Shown one piece after another: positions 47,285 to 56,190 of a stretch of 64,000 nt of DNA (position 1 is its first letter; every line of letters begins with the position of its first letter). Below the pieces are notes generated by a model. That model was not told the origin of the DNA, did no database searches, and saw only the letters and a list, made by a program, of their open reading frames with translations. The stretch comes from Pseudorhizobium pelagicum (GTDB lineage: Bacteria > Pseudomonadota > Alphaproteobacteria > Rhizobiales > Rhizobiaceae), in assembly GCA_000722615.1 (NCBI GenBank), contig JOKI01000008.1, positions 93,335-157,334 of the forward strand. Reading direction: 5' to 3'. A program made the position numbers and the translations under genes.

Positions 47285-47887
47285 CTAAACTTTTGCCTTC
47301 TCGTCGCCGGGAAGGACATAGTCGGTCCCCTCCCAGGGCGAAAGGAAATCGAAGCTGCGGAACTCCTGGCGCAGCTCCACCGGCTCATACACAACACGCT
47401 TGGCGGCATCGTCGTAGCGAACTTCCACGAACCCCGTCGTCGGGAAATCCTTGCGCAGCGGATGGCCCTCGAAGCCGTAGTCGGTGAGGATGCGGCGCAG
47501 GTCCGGGTGGCCGGTGAACAGGATGCCGTACATGTCCCAGGCTTCGCGTTCGAACCAGTCGGCGCCCGGATAGACGCCGAAGGCCGACGGGACGGGTTCG
47601 TCCTCCGCCACCAGCACCTTGATGCGGATGCGCGTGTTCTGGCGCGGCGACAGGAGGTGGTAGACGACGTCGAAGCGCTTTTCGCGCTGCGGCCAGTCGA
47701 CGCCACAGATGTCGATGAAGTTGATGAACCCGAACTGCACGTCGTCGCGCAGGAAGGTCAGCAACGGGATCAGCTTCTCGGGCGTCGTCATGACCGTCAG
47801 TTCGCCAAAGGCGATGTCGGCCGATTCCACCAGTTCCGGATGCATTTCGGCAATATGCGCCGAGAGGTCTCTGAGGGCTTCGCTCAT
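47285..47887 (-). CDS. nuoC: NADH-quinone oxidoreductase subunit C
   Basis: 30 kDa-type peripheral subunit of complex I, 200 residues. Seen: [40 protein letters not shown], the signature [20 protein letters not shown] and [20 protein letters not shown]. It is separate from nuoD, unlike the fused Escherichia coli NuoCD. The start is the ATG at 47887 ([20 protein letters not shown]); the frame upstream is open into nuoB but without similarity. It starts 16 bases after the nuoB stop. Confidence 0.97.
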   Translation of the reverse strand: MSEALRDLSAHIAEMHPELVESADIAFGELTVMTTPEKLIPLLTFLRDDVQFGFINFIDICGVDWPQREKRFDVVYHLLSPRQNTRIRIKVLVAEDEPVPSAFGVYPGADWFEREAWDMYGILFTGHPDLRRILTDYGFEGHPLRKDFPTTGFVEVRYDDAAKRVVYEPVELRQEFRSFDFLSPWEGTDYVLPGDEKAKV

Positions 47888-47903
47888 GTCGGTGTCCTTG
47901 CCC

Positions 47904-48485
47904 TTAGCGCTCGATCGTGCCGGTACGGCGGATCTTCTTCTGCAGCAGAAGCACGCCGTAAAGCAGTGCCTCTGCCGTGGGGGGACAGCCCGGTACATAG
48001 ATGTCCACCGGCACGATGCGGTCGCAGCCCCGTACCACGGAGTAGGAATAGTGGTAGTAGCCGCCGCCGTTGGCGCAGGAGCCCATCGAGATCACGTAGC
48101 GCGGCTCTGGCATCTGGTCGTAGACCTTGCGCAGCGCCGGCGCCATCTTGTTGGTGAGCGTGCCCGCGACGATCATCACGTCGGACTGGCGTGGTGAGGC
48201 GCGCGGCGCAAAGCCGAAGCGCTCCGCGTCATAGCGCGGCATCGACATCTGCATCATTTCGACGGCGCAGCAGGCGAGACCGAAGGTCATCCACATCAGC
48301 GAGCCGGTGCGCGCCCAGGTGATCAGCTCGTCGGTCGAGGTGACGAGGAAGCCCTTGTCGGCGAGCTCGTTGTTGATCTCGCCGAAGAAACGGTCATCGC
48401 TGCCGACCGGCTTGCCGGTGGCAGGATCGATGATGCCCTTGGGTTGTGGCGCGACGAGGGTGTTGCCGTGATCGACTACTCCCAT
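47904..48485 (-). CDS. nuoB: NADH-quinone oxidoreductase subunit B
   Basis: Subunit carrying the terminal [4Fe-4S] cluster N2 next to the quinone site. 193 residues. Cluster ligands appear in [13 protein letters not shown] (adjacent cysteines), [14 protein letters not shown] and [20 protein letters not shown]. The start is the ATG at 48485 ([17 protein letters not shown]), which overlaps the end of nuoA by ten bases, indicating coupled translation; seven further codons upstream are open but are nuoA sequence. Confidence 0.97.
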   Translation of the reverse strand: MGVVDHGNTLVAPQPKGIIDPATGKPVGSDDRFFGEINNELADKGFLVTSTDELITWARTGSLMWMTFGLACCAVEMMQMSMPRYDAERFGFAPRASPRQSDVMIVAGTLTNKMAPALRKVYDQMPEPRYVISMGSCANGGGYYHYSYSVVRGCDRIVPVDIYVPGCPPTAEALLYGVLLLQKKIRRTGTIER

Positions 48486-48841
48486 TCCAGCGCTCCTTTC
48501 TTCCACTCATAAATGAAGCCGACCGTGAGGACGGCGAGGAATACCATCATCGACCAGAAGCCGAACCAGCCGATCTCGCCGAAGGACACCGCCCAGGGGA
48601 ACATGAAGGCCACTTCCAGATCGAAAATGATGAACAGGATCGACACCAGGTAGAACCGGATGTCGAATTTCATGCGGGCGTCGTCGAAGGCGTTGAAGCC
48701 GCATTCGTAGGCCGAGAGCTTTTCCGAGTCGGGCGCCTTGTAGGCGACGGCGAACGGGGCAATCAGCAGAGCCAGTCCGATCACGAGAGCAATACCAATG
48801 AAGATTGCAATCGGGATGTAGGCAGTGAGGAGTTCACTCAT
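48476..48841 (-). CDS. nuoA: NADH-quinone oxidoreductase subunit A
   Basis: First gene of the complex I operon. 121 residues with three membrane helices ([59 protein letters not shown]) and the conserved loop [20 protein letters not shown] with its redox-state-sensitive cysteine. AGGGA stands nine bases before the ATG. The leader just before the ATG carries several long inverted repeats. Confidence 0.96.
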   Translation of the reverse strand: MSELLTAYIPIAIFIGIALVIGLALLIAPFAVAYKAPDSEKLSAYECGFNAFDDARMKFDIRFYLVSILFIIFDLEVAFMFPWAVSFGEIGWFGFWSMMVFLAVLTVGFIYEWKKGALEWE

Positions 48842-48936
48842 GGTAGTCGATCCCTGCTTGCCGGTAGCGCCGGGCGGCGCTCGATCAACAATGCACGGGC
48901 AAAGCGAACGTGCATTGCAATTGGCCCGTGACTACC
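48842..48936 (-). promoter_or_regulatory. Structured 5' leader of the nuo operon
   Basis: Four inverted repeats nest within 95 bases directly before the nuoA ATG. Outer stem: 48842-48848 with 48930-48936 (GGTAGTC/GACTACC, seven pairs, its 3' arm touching the ATG). Inside are AGCGCC/GGCGCT (48866-48871, 48876-48881, loop of four) and CAATGCACG/CGTGCATTG (48889-48897, 48909-48917, nine pairs). CACGGGC/GCCCGTG (48894-48900, 48924-48930) competes with the nine-pair helix. The first three together make a closed three-way junction with the ribosome site AGGGA in the junction strand. No known riboswitch class is recognised. Confidence 0.5.
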
Positions 48937-49240
48937 GCAGCGCACGCCCGCACGCAAGACATTTAGCGACCGCCGCTTGCGCCCAAACGGCACAGTTGCA
49001 CAGGAACATCCGGGGCAGCCGGACGCTTTGCCGCGCAGCCCAAGGAAAGGCGCAGAAACCGCATCGAAACCTGATATCATCTTACAAAGTCACGACGGCC
49101 TGAAAAGGCCACAAAAGCGAGAGCGGCGCATGGCCGCCGGGAGAATCAGTCGATCAGCCGCAATCGACCCGGAGCCGAAGATGGGTGCGCTCCCCTGCCC
49201 TCGCAAGAGAATCGATCGCTATTTTTAGCAAACTCTAAAA
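48937..49240. other. Upstream region of the nuo operon, no gene seen
   Basis: This stretch of about 300 bases between the nuo leader and the tRNA-Asp terminator must contain the nuo promoter, but I find no convincing -35/-10 pair on the minus strand. A GGCC-TGAAAA-GGCC hairpin lies near 49098-49112. Short open frames on both strands show no protein-like features. Confidence 0.4.
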
Positions 49241-49263
49241 TAAAAAACCGGCACACGGCTGGC
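49241..49263 (-). terminator. Terminator after the tRNA-Asp pair
   Basis: On the minus strand CCAGC and GCCGG (one mismatch) enclose CGTGT and are followed by six T residues. It lies about 45 bases after the second tRNA-Asp copy. Confidence 0.5.
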
Positions 49264-49305
49264 AGCGTTTTCAGCAACGTTCGGGAGAGAGGAAGAGGGT
49301 GAAAC

Positions 49306-49382
49306 TGGCGCGAGTGACGGGGCTCGAACCCGCGACCTCCGGCGTGACAGGCCGGCACTCTAACCAACTGAGCTACACCCGC
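49306..49382 (-). tRNA. tRNA-Asp (GTC), second copy
   Basis: 77 bases including an encoded CCA end. The acceptor stem GCGGGTG/CACTCGC pairs fully (one G-T), D loop AGTTGGTTA, anticodon loop CTGTCAC with anticodon GTC, T arm GCGGGTTCGAGCCCCGT. The sequence is identical to the copy at 49451-49527; this copy lies downstream on the minus strand, 68 bases away. Confidence 0.97.
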
Positions 49383-49450
49383 GCATATGTTTCCGCCTTT
49401 CGGCGATCCGACGCTCTTGTGAGAACATCGGCAGACTTCGAGGATACGAA

Positions 49451-49527
49451 TGGCGCGAGTGACGGGGCTCGAACCCGCGACCTCCGGCGTGACAGGCCGG
49501 CACTCTAACCAACTGAGCTACACCCGC
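49451..49527 (-). tRNA. tRNA-Asp (GTC), first copy
   Basis: Identical in all 77 bases to the copy at 49306-49382, with encoded CCA. It is the promoter-proximal member of a two-tRNA transcript; a good promoter lies 60 bases upstream. The identity explains the duplicated open frames seen on either strand here. Confidence 0.97.
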
Positions 49528-49587
49528 GCATTTCGTAAGGGTCAAGACCCTCCCCGGAGCGGCCTCGACCGCCTCGGATGAGCGGCT

Positions 49588-49616
49588 AACTAAGAGGTTC
49601 GCGAACGGGTGTCAAG
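49588..49616 (-). promoter_or_regulatory. Promoter of the tRNA-Asp pair
   Basis: On the minus strand CTTGAC (49616-49611) and TTAGTT (49593-49588) are 17 bases apart, a very good alphaproteobacterial housekeeping promoter. GC-rich sequence follows the -10 box, as in stringently controlled stable-RNA promoters. Confidence 0.65.
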
Positions 49617-49717
49617 CGCGTTTCAAGACAAAAGGATGAAGGGTGCAAGCTTTGCCCACAGCGACCGCGATCCGCCTGCGACGGCACCAAAAAAATCCGC
49701 TTCCGAACAGAAACCCT

Positions 49718-49746
49718 CTTGCGGTTTCTCCGCGATCCGCATAGAT
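49718..49746 (+). promoter_or_regulatory. Promoter of tRNA-Val
   Basis: CTTGCG (49718-49723) and ATAGAT (49741-49746) with a 17-base spacer, about 40 bases before the mature tRNA-Val. Confidence 0.45.
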
Positions 49747-49786
49747 CACGGCCACCGACGCGCCGGACAGGCTCCGCGACGCGAGA

Positions 49787-49862
49787 GGGCGATTAGCTCA
49801 GTTGGTAGAGCGCCTCGTTTACACCGAGGATGTCGGCGGTTCGAGTCCGTCATCGCCCACCA
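49787..49862 (+). tRNA. tRNA-Val (TAC)
   Basis: 76 bases including CCA. Acceptor GGGCGAT with ATCGCCC, D arm GCTCAGTTGGTAGAGC, anticodon stem CCTCG/CGAGG with loop TTTACAC (anticodon TAC), T arm GGCGGTTCGAGTCCGTC. A run of six T residues directly follows the CCA and may terminate transcription. The AT-rich pentapeptide gene begins shortly after; I see no repeat of the tRNA 3' end on its far side. Confidence 0.96.
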
Positions 49863-49954
49863 TTTTTTCCGTAATCAGAACACTTACTTAAATCGAGTTA
49901 GAGACACTGCTGGGTCTCCGGCGGTCGCAAGTGGCAGACGGATGTGTCGAGACT

Positions 49955-51382
49955 TTATAGTCCGCAGCCTTCAGGAATAGTCCCTTCGCTCATAACGTCG
50001 CGTTGCAGCCTGAGTTCTGGGTCACACAGTAGGGGACCTGCAACTCCGTCAGGAATCCCAACTGGAGGACGATCAGCCCAAGCCCAAGCTTTGGAGAAGC
50101 CGTCCGGAGGATAACGCTCCAACACTTGCTCAGGCGTCTCGTCGGCCGCAACGTGCGCGTCGAACTGACCCTCTGAAATCTCTAAGCTCCTTTGCGATTG
50201 CCCATACCCTCGGTAGAAGATCTGAAGAAGCCTATCAGGAGCATCAGCACCTTCATTTGTCGAACGGTCGTAATCATCGAAATGAACCCCGCTGACATTT
50301 GCACCACTAGTATCCAATTCACGCATGTCCACCTTCTCGAACCGAGCGTTCGACATATCTACATTAGTCGCGGCACCAGAGATCTTGGACTTAAATGCCC
50401 ATACGTCCTTGAGGTTGGTGATGTTCATTTGCAACGTGATAGAGCCTTCGTTACGACTTTGCTCTACAACTGCTGTGGATCCAATTGAAATGTCGGAATA
50501 ACCAATCGTGCATCCTTCACACTCTATGCCGATTTTGCCGCTGATCGTTGTCCCTATCAGCCATCCCTTCCTCACAAATAAGAAGCAACCCAAAATCTCT
50601 GCACTTTCCACGTTTGCGGTGACGGTTGAGTAATACAGCTCAGCCGCATTAAGCTCTATCACCCCGCACTGGTCGTCGTTTTCCAGAATTTCGATCAAAA
50701 CCGAGGAAGAGCGTATGAATGATCCGTTGGCCCGCAATCTTCCGAATTGATCGTACCTTAAAGTCTCTCGGTTCAAGACGTAGACAACTGGAAGCTTGGT
50801 CGTGATAGCTGATTCAAGTACGAGGGCCTTCTCAAGGGTGGCGGCCCCTAAAACGGCATCGATCTGTGACCTGATTATCAACGCGTTGCTTAGATTTGCT
50901 TTAACCAGAACCGAGTCACTAATCACGGATTCGATGATGTCAGCATCATTCAACGACACGTTGGTCATGTTGCTGTTCGAAATAGCGACTCCAGATAACT
51001 CAGCTCTATCTGCGCTGAGGCTTTCCATTTCTGCGTCTTCCAGCGTAAGCCCCTTCAGGGAGACGCCACGATTGCCACTCTCCGGCACTAAATGGATATT
51101 GTCGAACGTGCTCTTGCTGCGGAACCATGTTTCATTATTAAGGAATTCAAGTTCCCGTGCGACTGAAATACCCGATTTTGGATTAGAAATAGCCGACCAA
51201 GCCGATGTCGCAGCTTGTAGCTCTCGATCATATTGACTGAAGACAAAGAGCACGACACCGGAAACGACGCTGAGGCTTGCTAAAACATTGCATATTTTGA
51301 CTGCCCGATTGAGCGCGTCTCTACTCTTCTGAAGAAAAATCTCTTTCACTGGTCCGCCCCCAACAAGAACAATAGACCTCAT
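49955..51382 (-). CDS. Pentapeptide-repeat-like membrane protein, probably acquired
   Basis: 475 residues in AT-rich DNA unlike its neighbours. A membrane segment lies at about 31-50 (ICNVLASLSVVSGVVLFVFS); the rest is predicted outside or as a long soluble domain. From about 110 on it shows loose pentapeptide-repeat texture (LKGLTLEDAEMESLSADRAE, VSLNDADIIESVISDSVLVK, ANLSNALI, then NVDMSNARFEKVDMRELDTS and GANVSGVHF), which in known proteins builds a right-handed four-sided beta helix. A non-repeat C-terminal part (about 390-475) contains a YPPDGFSKAWAWADRPPVG segment. Function unknown. It stands alone between tRNA-Val and the yhaN-like gene. Start uncertain: ATG at 51382 or GTG eleven codons on. 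Confidence 0.65.
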   Translation of the reverse strand: MRSIVLVGGGPVKEIFLQKSRDALNRAVKICNVLASLSVVSGVVLFVFSQYDRELQAATSAWSAISNPKSGISVARELEFLNNETWFRSKSTFDNIHLVPESGNRGVSLKGLTLEDAEMESLSADRAELSGVAISNSNMTNVSLNDADIIESVISDSVLVKANLSNALIIRSQIDAVLGAATLEKALVLESAITTKLPVVYVLNRETLRYDQFGRLRANGSFIRSSSVLIEILENDDQCGVIELNAAELYYSTVTANVESAEILGCFLFVRKGWLIGTTISGKIGIECEGCTIGYSDISIGSTAVVEQSRNEGSITLQMNITNLKDVWAFKSKISGAATNVDMSNARFEKVDMRELDTSGANVSGVHFDDYDRSTNEGADAPDRLLQIFYRGYGQSQRSLEISEGQFDAHVAADETPEQVLERYPPDGFSKAWAWADRPPVGIPDGVAGPLLCDPELRLQRDVMSEGTIPEGCGL

Positions 51383-51508
51383 GGAATTCCATTTTTATTT
51401 TTTGTCTATACTTCAGAATAAATCCTCCCCAATTTCAATTAGCAATATTCTCCTTGCTTTCCATTTTGGCATCGGCGCGGAATAATCTCGGCGACATATC
51501 GTGCGCCC

Positions 51509-54500
51509 TCACAACCGCACCACATCCACCCCGTCCCCCAGCTCTCGCTTCGCCGTCTCCACCACGCTCGTCTGGTGGGTGAAGAGCAGCGTCTGATGCG
51601 TCTCGCCGGCCGCCGCCAGCGTGCGCAGGCCGGCGGCGGTGCGGTCGTCGTCGAAGGTCTGAAAAATGTCGTCGAGCACCAGCGGGGCCGGCTCGTTGCG
51701 GCGGCAGTAGTCCTCCAGAAATGCGAGCCGCAGCGCGAGATAGAGCTGGTCGCCGGTGCCTTCGCTCAAACCCTGTAGCGGCACCTGCTCCCCCGTCTGG
51801 CGCTCGACGGCAAGCTGCAGTTCGTCGCGCTCGTCATAGACCTGCAGGAGGCGGGCGAAGCGGCCGCCGGTGAGGCCGGAGAACAGCTCCCCTGCCCGCT
51901 TCATCACCGGATCGGCCTGGCGCTCGCGGTAGGCCTCCATCGAGGAGGAGAGAAGGCTGGCGGCGAGCTTCAGTACCACCCAGCGGCGGGCAAGCTCCTT
52001 CGCCTCTTCCTCGGCTGCGAGCTTCTGGAAGACCGCGCGTTCGGCGCCAATGCCGGTCTCCAGGTCGCGGCGGCGGCGCTCGTTTTCGGCCTGCAGGATG
52101 CCGAGCGCATTCATCCGCTCGATCAGCCGGTCCTCGCCTGACGTCAGCCGATCGACCTCGATGTCGGCGGCGATCCTGTCGAAGCCGGTAAGGGCTGCGC
52201 GGATCTCGTCCTCCGAGGCGCCGCCGGCGTGTTCGGCAAAGCGGTCGCGGCAGTTGCGCAGCTCCCGCTCCAGATGCTGGCGCCGGCGCAGGTCGTCGAG
52301 CACCTGCGGCAGGTCTTCCGGCGTTTTCTGCAGCCGCGCGGCAAGGCGCTCCGCTTCCTGCGCCAGGTCCGCCTGCTCCACCGCAAGCCGGGTGAGCGTC
52401 AGCCCGACGCGTTCCAGTTCGGCCGAGAGCGCCGCGCGGTGCTTGTTCTCCGCCGTCTCTGCCATCAGCCGCTCGTGCAGGAGGCTTGCCGCCACTTCGG
52501 CGGGAACCCCGGCGAGATCGGGGGCGACGGCCGCAACGGCCTTGGCGCTTGCCGCCTCGAAGGCCTCCATGTCGCGCATCATGCCGCGCACGCGGCGATC
52601 GCGATTCTGGCGCTCGAAGAGCGTTTCCGGCACCGTGCGCCAGGCCTCGAGTGCGGCCAGCGCCATGGGCGGCTCGGCATCCTCCGGCAGGCCGACGGCA
52701 GTGAGCGCGCTCGCAAAGCCGGATTGCCAACGGGCGATCTCGTCGAGCAGGCCCCGCTCGCGCTCCTCGAGACGGGCAAGCGCCTGTTCGGCCATGGCCC
52801 GCTTCGTCTCGCCGGCGCGGCTTTCCACCCAGGCCTGGGCAATCTCGTTGAGGCGCCGCTCCAGCCCGCGGGCGATCGCCGTGGTCGGCAGGGCGGCGGC
52901 GGCAAAGCCGGTCGCATCGGCAAGCGACAGCAGCGCCGGGCGCACCCTGTCCTCCTTCAGCTTCAGCGCCTCCAGCTCGTCGCGGAGCGAGTCGCTCTCG
53001 CGCAGCTGGCGGAAGAGTTCGTCGACGCCGCGGCGCCAGTCGATCATCCGCTCCGGCGCCACGGGGCGGATGCCGGCGGCGCGAAAGCCGTCCTCATAGT
53101 CGGTCAGCTCGTCGGAGAGCGTTATGTCGGCCTCCCTCGCCTGCTTCGTCGCAGCCGTCAGGCCCTGCTCCAGCTCACGTTGCCGAAGCAGCAGCTGTGC
53201 GTGGCGCGACACGCGCTCGGCATCGGAGAGCGCCGTGTCGGCCAGCGCGTCGGCCCCGGCGATGGCGCCCGCCAGCCGGTCGAAGCCGGATGGCTCCGGC
53301 GTGGTACGCAGATCGATGAGAAGGCTGTCGCGTTCGGCGCGGCTGGCGGCCAGATCCTCGCGGGAAACGATTCGGCCGGTGCCTTCCAGCGCCGCCAGCT
53401 GGTGCGCCGTCTGTGCCGCCTCCTCCTCCAGCGCCGTCACCCTTGCGGTCGCCGCCTTCGCCTGCAGGCGGGCCTCCTCGATTCGGCGTCGGTGTTCGGC
53501 GAGCGTGCCGGCTTCCGGCAGCGGCAGGGCAAGAAGTGCGCGCAGATCCGTGACCGCCGGGACAAGGCGGGTCATGGCGGCGGAGAGATCCGATTCGGCG
53601 CGGGAGAGGCGCACCTGCAGCGTCTCTGCGCGCTGCAGGTCGGCAAGCTCCGGCTGCAGCGCCGCCAGCTGTTCCGTCCAGGGTTTGGGGTCGAGCAGCC
53701 GCCGGTCGGGGCCGCTCTCCTCCATCCGCCGCAGCGTGTCGTGCTCCTCCTCGATGCGGTCGCGGACATCGCGCAGCGCGCGGTCGAGCTTTGTCCCCTC
53801 CTCCACCAGCGTGCGCAGCCGCGCCAGATCGGCATCCGGCGGCTGGCCGCTTTCCAGGTCGGCGACACCGGACAGGCCGAGGCGTCGCGCGGCCTGCGCC
53901 AGCCGCTGGTCGAAATCCTCCACCTCGGCGCGCACCCGGCCGATGTCGTTGCGGGCATTCACATAGGCGCCGATGCCCGAATGAGCGGCCATGATGGCGG
54001 CGGAGGCCGCAAGCAGCGGATCATTGACGTGGATGGCGCGCAGATCGTCTGAAAATTTCGCCCGGTCGGCCTCCGAGGCGCGGAGTGCCGCCTCGTTCTC
54101 GCGCAGGCGGTCGAGCAGCAGGGCAAGCTCGGCCTCGAAATCCGCCGGCAATCCCGCCAGCGCCTCGAACTGCGCCAGCTGCTCGCGCTCCCGGTCGATC
54201 TCGCGGATGATCGGGTCGAGCCGCTGCAGCAGGCGAAGGCTCTCCAGCGCCCGCTTCGTCTCCTGCCGCTCGGAGGAGACGGTCTGGAGATCCGATTCGA
54301 CCTCGGCCTGTTCGGCGATCAACCGCTTCCAGTCGCTCGCCTTCAGCTCGTTGTCGCGCTCGGCCCGGCGGGCTTCCTCGTGCGTGTCCAGCACCTGATA
54401 GAACAGCCGGTCCTTGGAGCGGCGGGGCGCATAGATGACATCCGCCTCCGCCTCCAGGTCCTTGCGCATCTCGGAGAGACCCGTGAGCCCCGAGGCTGCG

Positions 54501-54952
54501 GAAAAGAGCAGGCTGCCGATCTCGCCGCCGCTCTTCAGCATGCTCTCGCCGCCGGCCCGCAGCGAGGCGGAGTTGAGGCCGAAGGCGCGCTCGAAGACGT
54601 CGCGGCTCAAGCTTCCTAGGAAGGGCGTCAGCGCATCGTCGGCCAGCGCCTCCTCGGCGTCGGTCGCGGCAAGCAGCGTGCTCTTGCGGCCCCGGCGGCG
54701 GCGGAAGGTCAGGCTCGCGCCATCGCGCGAAGCGACCGATGCCCCGACGCGCAGGGAGGCGGGATCGTGCTGGAAACTGTATTGCGCCGCCGTCGGGAAG
54801 CCGAACAGCAGGTCGGAGATCGCCGAGAGCGCCGAGGATTTGCCGGCCTCGTTGGGGCCGTAGACGATGTGCAGCTTTGCATCGGCGCGAAAGACCAGGC
54901 TGCGGTCGGTGAGCGCGCCGTAGCGCAGGATGTCGAGGCGTTCGAAGCGCAT
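51509..54952 (-). CDS. YhaN-like SMC-type ATPase (SbcC-related)
   Basis: 1147-residue ATPase with split ABC domains at both ends and a long coiled-coil middle. N-terminus: MRFERLDILRYGALTDRSLV and Walker A VYGPNEAGKSSALSAISDLL. The central 200-950 region is rich in Glu, Arg, Ala and Leu heptads. C-terminus: LSEGTGDQLYLALRLAFLED (signature) and PLVLDDIFQTFDDDRTAAGL (Walker B). Together with the overlapping downstream-named nuclease gene it forms a YhaN/YhaO pair, related to SbcCD and Rad50-Mre11 and presumed to process DNA ends or hairpins. Its ATG overlaps the nuclease stop (TGATG). It is not the true sbcC, which is recognised by a zinc-hook CxxC absent here. Confidence 0.85.
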   Translation of the reverse strand: MRFERLDILRYGALTDRSLVFRADAKLHIVYGPNEAGKSSALSAISDLLFGFPTAAQYSFQHDPASLRVGASVASRDGASLTFRRRRGRKSTLLAATDAEEALADDALTPFLGSLSRDVFERAFGLNSASLRAGGESMLKSGGEIGSLLFSAASGLTGLSEMRKDLEAEADVIYAPRRSKDRLFYQVLDTHEEARRAERDNELKASDWKRLIAEQAEVESDLQTVSSERQETKRALESLRLLQRLDPIIREIDREREQLAQFEALAGLPADFEAELALLLDRLRENEAALRASEADRAKFSDDLRAIHVNDPLLAASAAIMAAHSGIGAYVNARNDIGRVRAEVEDFDQRLAQAARRLGLSGVADLESGQPPDADLARLRTLVEEGTKLDRALRDVRDRIEEEHDTLRRMEESGPDRRLLDPKPWTEQLAALQPELADLQRAETLQVRLSRAESDLSAAMTRLVPAVTDLRALLALPLPEAGTLAEHRRRIEEARLQAKAATARVTALEEEAAQTAHQLAALEGTGRIVSREDLAASRAERDSLLIDLRTTPEPSGFDRLAGAIAGADALADTALSDAERVSRHAQLLLRQRELEQGLTAATKQAREADITLSDELTDYEDGFRAAGIRPVAPERMIDWRRGVDELFRQLRESDSLRDELEALKLKEDRVRPALLSLADATGFAAAALPTTAIARGLERRLNEIAQAWVESRAGETKRAMAEQALARLEERERGLLDEIARWQSGFASALTAVGLPEDAEPPMALAALEAWRTVPETLFERQNRDRRVRGMMRDMEAFEAASAKAVAAVAPDLAGVPAEVAASLLHERLMAETAENKHRAALSAELERVGLTLTRLAVEQADLAQEAERLAARLQKTPEDLPQVLDDLRRRQHLERELRNCRDRFAEHAGGASEDEIRAALTGFDRIAADIEVDRLTSGEDRLIERMNALGILQAENERRRRDLETGIGAERAVFQKLAAEEEAKELARRWVVLKLAASLLSSSMEAYRERQADPVMKRAGELFSGLTGGRFARLLQVYDERDELQLAVERQTGEQVPLQGLSEGTGDQLYLALRLAFLEDYCRRNEPAPLVLDDIFQTFDDDRTAAGLRTLAAAGETHQTLLFTHQTSVVETAKRELGDGVDVVRL

Positions 54953-56190
54953 CAGCCGGCCCCTCCCGCGCGCCCGATCAGGAGCTCGCGAGCCTCCGCC
55001 AGCAGCGCTGCGGCATCGTCGCCGAGCGCCAGTTCGCGCGCGCCGATGCCACCCGGCAGGCGCGCGGCGATCTCCGCCAGCCGCGCCTCGGCCTCCTCCA
55101 GCAATTCGGGCGGCAGCGCACCGGAGATCAGGCCCTCGAGCCCGAGGCCGCCGGCCGGTCCCGCCATCGCGCCAGTCGTGCCGGCGTCCTCGACGCGCAC
55201 GTCGAGCTTCTCCAGCCAGATGTCCTCGTGGCAGCGGTGGCAGGCGGCCTGCGCCTCGTCCTTGAAGTCCTGCGCCCGGGCAAGCAGCTCGCGGCGGAAC
55301 CGGGTCTTGCCGGTCAGGCGGATGCGCAGCGCCAGCGGCCGGCCCTCCATGATCTCCGCGACATGCTCCAGCGCCGCCTCGATGCGCCGCAGGATCGCCG
55401 GAAGATCCTCGTCCGGCTCGACCGTGACGCTGGCTTCGGCAAAACGGGCGCCATCGGTGATGATCCGCTCGTGGCGGATCTCGCCGTCCTCGACGGTCAC
55501 GAGGACGGCCCCCTTGGCGCCCTGCTCGCGGATGCTGCGTCCCTGCAGATTGCCCGGGAAGACAATCAGCGGGTCCTCTGCCACCACCTCGTAGTCATGC
55601 ACATGGCCAAGCGCCCAGTAGTCGTAGCCGCGCGAGCGCAGATCCTCGACGGAACAGGGGGCATAGGTCGCATGCGGCTCGCGGCCCGTCAGCGAGGTGT
55701 GCAGCACGCCGATGTTGAACCAGCCGGGCTGCGGCGGCGGATAGGCGAGCGACAGATTCTCCGTTGCCGAACGTTCGGCAAATCCCTGGCCGTGCAGCGC
55801 CACCTTGAGATGATCGAGCGTGAAACTGCCGGGCTTGTTGACCGGAAACTCGCGAACGTTCTTCGGCAAAGTGATCGTCTTGGTGATGACGCTTTCGGCG
55901 TCGTGGTTGCCCTTCAGGAGGAAGACCGGGATGCCGGCCCGCTCCAGGCGCGCGACCTCGCGGTTGAAGAAGAGGCCGATCTTGTTGTCCTTCCAGTCGC
56001 CGTCATAGACGTCGCCCGCCACCAGGAAGAAATCCACCTGCCGTTCGACCGCCTGGTCGACGAGCGTGGAGAAGGCCTTGCGGCTTGCTTCCAGGAAGAG
56101 TTCCGCGACGGCGGCATCCTTCATGGCCAGCCCCTGGAAGGGGCTGCCCAGGTGCAGGTCGGCGGAATGGATGAAACGGAAGGAGGACAT
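54952..56190 (-). CDS. YhaO-like metallophosphoesterase (SbcD/Mre11-related nuclease)
   Basis: 412-residue calcineurin-type nuclease. The five phosphoesterase motifs are visible: FIHSADLHLGSPF (I), LVAGDVYDGDW (II), LLKGNHDAES (III), GVLHTSL (IV) and WALGHVHDYEVV (V). A C-terminal capping region (about 270-412) with helical repeats follows. It is first in the two-gene unit with the YhaN-like ATPase and overlaps it by one base. The pair is expected to cut DNA ends under ATP control. Divergent from the aldo/keto reductase gene by 114 bases. Confidence 0.88.
   Translation of the reverse strand: MSSFRFIHSADLHLGSPFQGLAMKDAAVAELFLEASRKAFSTLVDQAVERQVDFFLVAGDVYDGDWKDNKIGLFFNREVARLERAGIPVFLLKGNHDAESVITKTITLPKNVREFPVNKPGSFTLDHLKVALHGQGFAERSATENLSLAYPPPQPGWFNIGVLHTSLTGREPHATYAPCSVEDLRSRGYDYWALGHVHDYEVVAEDPLIVFPGNLQGRSIREQGAKGAVLVTVEDGEIRHERIITDGARFAEASVTVEPDEDLPAILRRIEAALEHVAEIMEGRPLALRIRLTGKTRFRRELLARAQDFKDEAQAACHRCHEDIWLEKLDVRVEDAGTTGAMAGPAGGLGLEGLISGALPPELLEEAEARLAEIAARLPGGIGARELALGDDAAALLAEARELLIGRAGGAG

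Noticed and set aside
49306..49527. Two identical 77-base direct repeats, considered as CRISPR or mobile repeats
   Set aside because: They are complete tandem tRNA-Asp genes with encoded CCA ends.
49787..51508. Genomic island or prophage integrated at tRNA-Val
   Set aside because: No integrase, phage gene or duplicated tRNA 3' end was found; only the AT-rich gene itself is supported.
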